NCBI RefSeq assembly: GCF_018531445.1
Contig: NZ_JAHDTH010000082.1
Span: forward strand, 1-32,355
Source: Pseudonocardia lacus
GTDB lineage: Bacteria > Actinomycetota > Actinomycetes > Mycobacteriales > Pseudonocardiaceae
Reading direction: 5' to 3'
Length of the DNA stretch: 32,355 nt
The notes beneath the pieces were generated by a model. The model searched no databases. It saw only the letters and a list, made by a program, of their open reading frames with translations, and was not told the origin of the DNA. This document shows, one piece after another, positions 28,396-32,355 of the stretch. The position numbers and the translations under genes were made by a program. Every line of letters starts with the position of its first letter. Positions within the stretch are counted from its first letter, which is position 1.

Positions 28396-29556
28396 CTTCT
28401 GGGGGCGTGGTCGCGGGACCAGGACGGTGAGGGCGCAGAGCACCGCGGCCACGCCGAACGCGACCCGGAAGCCGAACGGGTCGGCCAGCGCCCCGAGCCC
28501 GGTGGCGCCGACCCCGGTCCCGCCGTCGAAGGCGATGTTCCAGGCCGCGCTGGTGGCGCCGTAGCGGGCCGGGCCGTACACCGCGAACAGGGTGGTCAGC
28601 GAGTCGTTCTGGACGGCGCCGAACCCGGCGCCCACCAGTGCCGCACCCACCAGCACGCCGGCGGCGCTGGTGTCGAGCAGGCCCGCGGCCAGGCCGGTGC
28701 CCAGCGCGGTGAGCAGGGTGGCCGGGCCGAGGATGCGCCCGCCGATGCCGAAGCGGTCGACGAGCAGCCCCGCCCCGACCCGGCCCGCGAGGCCGCCGGC
28801 CGCCATCACCAGCAGGGCCGTCGGGGCGAGCGCGCCCGGGGCCACCGCCAGCGGCAGGAACGTGACCAGCCCACCCTGCGCCATCGAGCAGACCACCATC
28901 GCCAGCAGCGGCCGCACCCCCGCCCCGACCCCCACTTCCCTCTCCTCCTGCGCCGCGGTTTCAGCGGCGGGGGCGGACGCGGCGGCGGGCACCCGGATGA
29001 ACGGGACGAGCAGCGCCCCGAGCACCGGCGCCGCCCCGCCGGCCACGAAGACCGGCAGGAACCCGAGCCGTTCGACGGCGGCCACCCCGATCGCCAGCAG
29101 CACGAGTTGCGGCGCGCCGACGGCGACGCCGTAGCGCCCGGTCGCCCTGCCGTGCTGCTGCGGCGGCACGAGTTCGGCGACCAGCGCCGCCCCGACCACC
29201 GTGACGAGTCCGAATCCGATCCCGCGCAGCGCCGACACCGCGACCAGCGCCGGGGTGTCCGCCGACAGGGCGAACAGCGGGGACGGGGCACCCAGCAGTA
29301 CGAGCCCGATGCCGAACACCCAGCGGTGCCCGATCCGGTGCAGCAGCCAGGGCACCGCGAGTTGGGTGAGGACGGTGCTGAGCATGAGCGCGCCGGTGGT
29401 GACGCCGGCGCCGAGGGCGCCCGCGCCGCCGCGCGCGGCCCAGAGCGGGACGACGGGCAGCAGCAGCGCGTAGCCGCCGAAGCCGAGGACCGATGCGCCG
29501 AGGGTCAGCCGGAAGGACGCGCCGCGGATGCCGTCCGCGGCACCCAACTCCAGCAC
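28372..29556 (-). CDS. MFS transporter
   Basis: A 394-residue membrane protein with about 12 hydrophobic segments. LRGIGFGLVTVVGAALVAEL and PPQQHGRATGRYGVAVGAPQ are typical MFS helix-4/5 features. A long Ala/Glu-rich central loop (RVPAAASAPAAETAAQEERE) joins the two halves. The last residues, PSRTKLS, run into the 65-bp element. GTG 29556 is preceded after 6 nt by TACGCT, a possible -10, so a leaderless message is likely. It differs from the MFS protein at 21389. The substrate is unknown. Confidence 0.85.
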   Translation of the reverse strand: MLELGAADGIRGASFRLTLGASVLGFGGYALLLPVVPLWAARGGAGALGAGVTTGALMLSTVLTQLAVPWLLHRIGHRWVFGIGLVLLGAPSPLFALSADTPALVAVSALRGIGFGLVTVVGAALVAELVPPQQHGRATGRYGVAVGAPQLVLLAIGVAAVERLGFLPVFVAGGAAPVLGALLVPFIRVPAAASAPAAETAAQEEREVGVGAGVRPLLAMVVCSMAQGGLVTFLPLAVAPGALAPTALLVMAAGGLAGRVGAGLLVDRFGIGGRILGPATLLTALGTGLAAGLLDTSAAGVLVGAALVGAGFGAVQNDSLTTLFAVYGPARYGATSAAWNIAFDGGTGVGATGLGALADPFGFRVAFGVAAVLCALTVLVPRPRPQKPSRTKLS

Positions 29557-29594
29557 CGCGCCAGCGTAGATCAGGGTCGTGCGCCCGTATCGGA

Positions 29595-29623
29595 TTGAGA
29601 CGTCGCCGACAGGGAACTACGGC
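29595..29623 (+). promoter_or_regulatory. Promoter candidate of the metal-uptake operon
   Basis: TTGAGA (29595-29600) and TACGGC (29618-29623) are 17 nt apart, upstream of the DtxR-like dyads. Confidence 0.35.
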
Positions 29624-29639
29624 TAGTCTACGAATCCGC

Positions 29640-29676
29640 TTAGTCTGCGCTAATCGTGGTGTTAGAGGAGGCTAAC
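29640..29676. promoter_or_regulatory. Two DtxR/MntR-type dyads before the metal-uptake operon
   Basis: TTAG-N6-CTAA occurs at 29640-29653 and again, with arms extended to GTTAG/CTAAC, at 29661-29676. The spacing fits the TTAG and CTAA blocks of the DtxR/IdeR consensus. The second site covers the GAGGAGG ribosome site, so a metal-bound repressor would block expression. Confidence 0.55.
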
Positions 29677-29678
29677 TC

Positions 29679-30623
29679 GTGCTCCGTCGGTGCCTGACCT
29701 GGCTCCTGCTGGCGGTCGCGCTGGCCGGCTGTGCCGCGCCGGCGGCCAGCCGCGCCCCGGTCGTCGACCGCCCGGTCAAGGTCACCACGACCACCAACTT
29801 CATCACCGACGCGGTCGCCCGCATCGGTGGCGACCGGGTCGTCGTCACCGGCCTGATGGGCCCCGGCGTCGACCCGCACCTGTTCCGGGCCAGCGCCCGC
29901 GACGTGGCCACCCTGCGCGACGCCGACCTGATCCTCTACGGCGGTCTGCAGCTGGAGGGCCGGATGGGTGAGCTGTTCGGCGAGCTGGCCGAGCGCCAGC
30001 CCACCCTGGCGATCACCGACGACATCCCGCGCTCGGAGTTGCTCGCCCCGGCACCGGGCACGAACGAGGAGTACGACCCGCACGTCTGGTTCGACGTCGG
30101 GCTGTGGGGGCGGGCGTGCCGCACGATCGCCGCCGCGCTGACCGAGCGCGACCCCGCCCACGCCGCCGACTACCAGCGCAACCTCGATGCCTACCTGGCC
30201 GAGCTCGACGCGCTCGACCGCGAGATCAAGGGCCTGATGGCCACCGTGTCGCCGGAGCGCAGGCTGCTGGTCACCTCGCACGACGCCTTCGAGTACTTCG
30301 GCCGCCGCTACGGCCTGGATGTGGCCGGGATCCAGGGCATCTCCACGGCGGCCGAGGCCACCACCGCCGACGTCGAGCGGGTGGCGGCGCTGATCGCCGA
30401 GCACCGGGTGCCGGCGGTGTTCGTGGAGTCCAGCGTGCCCCGCCAGACGATCGACGCGCTCATCGCGTCGGCCGCGCGGCGCGGCGCCGAGGTCCGGGTG
30501 GGCGGCGAGCTGTTCACCGACGCCGCCGGCCAGCCGGGCACCCCGGAAGGCACCTACATCGGCATGTTGCGCGCCAACGCGCACTGGATCGCGGCCGGCC
30601 TGAACGGCGAACCGGAGGGATGA
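29679..30623 (+). CDS. Metal ABC transporter substrate-binding lipoprotein (TroA/ZnuA family)
   Basis: A 314-residue precursor with a lipoprotein signal ending LAGC (lipidated C18). Metal ligands appear as H67 (GVDPHLF), H135 (DPHVWFD), H201 (TSHDAFEYFGRRYGL) and D281 (GELFTDA). This His3-Asp set, with almost the same numbering, is that of TroA, which binds Zn or Mn. No His-rich loop of the ZnuA type is seen. It is anchored outside the membrane and delivers metal to the permease encoded two genes on. GTG 29679 follows GAGGAGG by 7 nt. The DtxR-like dyads point to Mn or Fe control rather than Zur. Confidence 0.93.
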   Translation: MLRRCLTWLLLAVALAGCAAPAASRAPVVDRPVKVTTTTNFITDAVARIGGDRVVVTGLMGPGVDPHLFRASARDVATLRDADLILYGGLQLEGRMGELFGELAERQPTLAITDDIPRSELLAPAPGTNEEYDPHVWFDVGLWGRACRTIAAALTERDPAHAADYQRNLDAYLAELDALDREIKGLMATVSPERRLLVTSHDAFEYFGRRYGLDVAGIQGISTAAEATTADVERVAALIAEHRVPAVFVESSVPRQTIDALIASAARRGAEVRVGGELFTDAAGQPGTPEGTYIGMLRANAHWIAAGLNGEPEG

Positions 30624-30628
30624 GGCAG

Positions 30629-31411
30629 ATGTTCATGACGTCGCCTGCGCAACAGGCCACGGTCACCGACACCGCGCTGGAGGTCCGCGGGCTGACGGTC
30701 TCCTACCGGTCCGCGCCCGTGCTCTGGGAGGTGGACGCGCAGTTCCCGGCGGGGCGGCTGTGCGCCGTCGTCGGCCCGAACGGCGCCGGCAAGTCGACGC
30801 TGCTCAAGGCCGCGCTGGGGCTGGTGCCCAGCGACGCGGGGCAGGTCCTGATCGACGGCCAGAGCGGCCGCGCCGGCCTCGACCGCGTCGCGTACGTGCC
30901 GCAGCGCGAGTCGGTCGACTGGGACTTCCCGATCACCGTGCGCGAGGTCGTGGAGATGGGCCGCTACCGCTCGACGGGCTGGTTCCGCCGGGTGTCGAAG
31001 GCCGACCGCGCGGTCGCCGACGAGTGCCTCGACCGCGTCGGCATGGCCGGCTTCGAGCGCCGCCAGATCGGCCAGCTCTCCGGTGGCCAGCGCCAGCGCG
31101 TGTTCCTGGCCAGGGCGCTGGCCCAGCAGGCGCCGGTGCTGGTGATGGACGAGCCGTTCGCCGGCATCGACGCGCGCACCCAGGCCGACCTGCTCGACCT
31201 GCTGCGCGCCATGCGCTCGGACGGCGCATCGGTGATCGTCGTGCACCACGACATGGCCCAGGTGCGCGCCGCGTTCGACTGGACCCTGCTGCTGAACGTG
31301 CGGGCGCTGGGCTGCGGGCCGACGGCCGAGGTGCTGACGCCGGAAGCGGTGCGCGCCGCGTACGGGGTGCCGGGCACCGACGTCGAGACCGCCGACGTGT
31401 GGAGCGGTTGA
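30629..31411 (+). CDS. Metal ABC transporter ATP-binding protein
   Basis: A 260-residue ATPase. Walker A is VGPNGAGKST, the Q-loop is YVPQRESVDWDFPITVREVV, the signature is LSGGQRQRVFLARAL, Walker B is VLVMDEPFAGID and the H-loop is VVHHD. The VDWDFP...VVEMGRY segment is typical of the Mn/Fe branch of this family. ATG 30629 is 9 nt from GGAGGG; an ATG at 30620 overlapping the upstream stop (ATGA) would put that site too close. It couples to the permease encoded 3 nt downstream. The third in-frame ATG (30635) is also possible. Confidence 0.93.
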   Translation: MFMTSPAQQATVTDTALEVRGLTVSYRSAPVLWEVDAQFPAGRLCAVVGPNGAGKSTLLKAALGLVPSDAGQVLIDGQSGRAGLDRVAYVPQRESVDWDFPITVREVVEMGRYRSTGWFRRVSKADRAVADECLDRVGMAGFERRQIGQLSGGQRQRVFLARALAQQAPVLVMDEPFAGIDARTQADLLDLLRAMRSDGASVIVVHHDMAQVRAAFDWTLLLNVRALGCGPTAEVLTPEAVRAAYGVPGTDVETADVWSG

Positions 31412-31414
31412 TCC

Positions 31415-32355
31415 GTGTTCGACCTGCTCACGCGATTGGGGTTGCCCTACACCGACAGCGTGGTCGTCGCCGGTGCCCTGGTGCTGGGGCTGACCAGCGG
31501 CGTCCTCGGCGCGTTCGCGGTGCTGCGCGGGCGCAGCCTCGTCGGCGACGCGGTGGCGCACTCGACGCTGCCCGGGGTGTGCGTCGCGTTCATCGTGTCC
31601 GGGGTGAAGGACGTTCCCGGGCTGCTGGTGGGGGCGGCGGTGGCCGGGCTGGTGGCGGCGTTGCTGATGGTCGGCATCGAGCGGGCCGGGCGGATCCGCC
31701 CGGACGCCGCGATCGGCGTGGTGCTCTCCGGGTTCTTCGCGCTGGGCGTCGTGCTGCTCACCCACATCTCCAACACCCAGGACTCCGACCAGGCCGGCCT
31801 GGAGAACTACCTGTTCGGGCAGGCCGCGGGGCTGCTGGAGAGCGACGTGGCGGTGATGGCCGCGCTGGGCCTCGCCGCGCTCGCGGTGGTGCTGGTGCTG
31901 CGCCGGGCCCTGGCGACGACGCTGTTCGACGCCGGCTACGCGGGCTCGATCGGGCTGCCGGTGCGCGCGCTCGAGGTGCTGATGACCGCGCTGCTGGTGG
32001 TGGCGATCGTGATCGGCGTGCGGGTGGTCGGGGCGATCCTGATGGTGGCGATGCTCGTCGTCCCGACGGTCACCGCCCGCCAGCTCGCCGACCGGTTCCC
32101 GGTGGTGCTGGGGTTGGCCGCGCTGGTCGGCGCGGTCGTCGGGGTCACCGGCTCGCTGCTGGCGACGCGGGCCGCGCTGCCCACCGGCCCGGTCGTGGTG
32201 CTCACCGGCTTCACGATCACCCTGGCCGCGGTGCTGTTCGCGCCCGGGCGCGGCGTGGTGTGGCGGGCACGGCGGCTGGCCACGCGCCGGCGACGGGTGC
32301 TCCGGGAGGCGGTGCTGGGCGCGCCGGAGGTGGTGCGCGGCGGCCTCGCCGACGC
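31415..32355 (+). CDS. Metal ABC transporter permease (ABC-3 family; 3' end outside window)
   Basis: 313 codons are visible with no stop. The start is VFDLLTRLGLPYTDSVVVAG. Family features are LRGRSLVGDAVAHSTLPGV, RIRPDAAIGVVLSGFFALG, ENYLFGQAAG, GLPVRALEVLMTALLVVAIV and GAILMVAMLVVPTVTARQLA. About eight to nine membrane helices are present, followed by a basic cytoplasmic stretch (WRARRLATRRRRVLREAVL). It forms the Zn/Mn/Fe channel of the operon. A second permease, and a MntR/DtxR gene, are commonly next but lie outside the window. Confidence 0.93.
   Translation, partial: MFDLLTRLGLPYTDSVVVAGALVLGLTSGVLGAFAVLRGRSLVGDAVAHSTLPGVCVAFIVSGVKDVPGLLVGAAVAGLVAALLMVGIERAGRIRPDAAIGVVLSGFFALGVVLLTHISNTQDSDQAGLENYLFGQAAGLLESDVAVMAALGLAALAVVLVLRRALATTLFDAGYAGSIGLPVRALEVLMTALLVVAIVIGVRVVGAILMVAMLVVPTVTARQLADRFPVVLGLAALVGAVVGVTGSLLATRAALPTGPVVVLTGFTITLAAVLFAPGRGVVWRARRLATRRRRVLREAVLGAPEVVRGGLAD

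Overview
The window is uniformly high-GC DNA with GTG and TTG starts, strong GGAGG ribosome sites beside apparently leaderless genes, many MocR/TetR/MerR/GntR/LysR regulators, and a mycothiol-type formaldehyde dehydrogenase. This points to a chromosomal segment of a mycothiol-producing actinomycete. A Pseudonocardiaceae-like genus is my inference, not proven. I see no rRNA, tRNA, CRISPR array, transposase or phage gene.

Layout. 1-1.9 kb: the 5' part of a MocR regulator, divergent from an alpha/beta hydrolase. 1.9-3.7 kb: an aromatic-ring FAD monooxygenase. 3.9-8.2 kb, minus strand: two small ABC systems. One is a GntR(YtrA-type)-ATPase-permease-permease operon with an operator over its own promoter, the other an ATPase-permease pair. 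8.3-9.6 kb: a degenerate receiver protein and a GAF-ANTAR protein. 9.7-12.2 kb: a DedA membrane protein, divergent from a GCS2-type glutamate-cysteine ligase, which converges on a secreted cutinase-like hydrolase. 12.4-16.6 kb: a fadB-thiolase beta-oxidation operon divergent from a MerR regulator, with a dyad inside the thiolase promoter. 16.8-18.0 kb: an unusual TetR protein made of two fused TetR units. 18.3-20.3 kb: acyl-CoA dehydrogenase plus TetR. 20.3-22.6 kb: LysR divergent from an MFS transporter. 23.1-25.1 kb: DUF3224 and SRPBCC-DUF2867 genes divergent from a TetR, with a perfect 18-bp palindrome between them. 25.1-27.7 kb: crotonase, then MscR plus a metallo-beta-lactamase-fold partner. 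27.7-28.4 kb: a VapBC-like pair whose toxin is cut short. 28.4-29.6 kb: a second MFS transporter. 29.7-32.4 kb: a TroA/Mn-type metal ABC operon that runs off the window.

The main themes are lipid and CoA catabolism (thiolase, FadB, acyl-CoA dehydrogenase, crotonase), one-carbon detoxification (MscR and its partner) and metal import. Each is governed locally by a neighbouring regulator or by dyads in its promoter.

The most unusual content is repetitive DNA. A 65-bp palindromic element occurs twice (20287-20351 and 28331-28395), each time exactly at the meeting point of two convergent genes. All four flanking genes end inside it, and two unrelated proteins carry the same encoded tail (VENEV..RWTGP). 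One copy appears to have replaced the end of a PIN toxin. A second, roughly 90-bp repeat occurs twice in tandem at 22891-23076 and once inverted at 18121-18212. A nested palindrome lies at 22745-22795.
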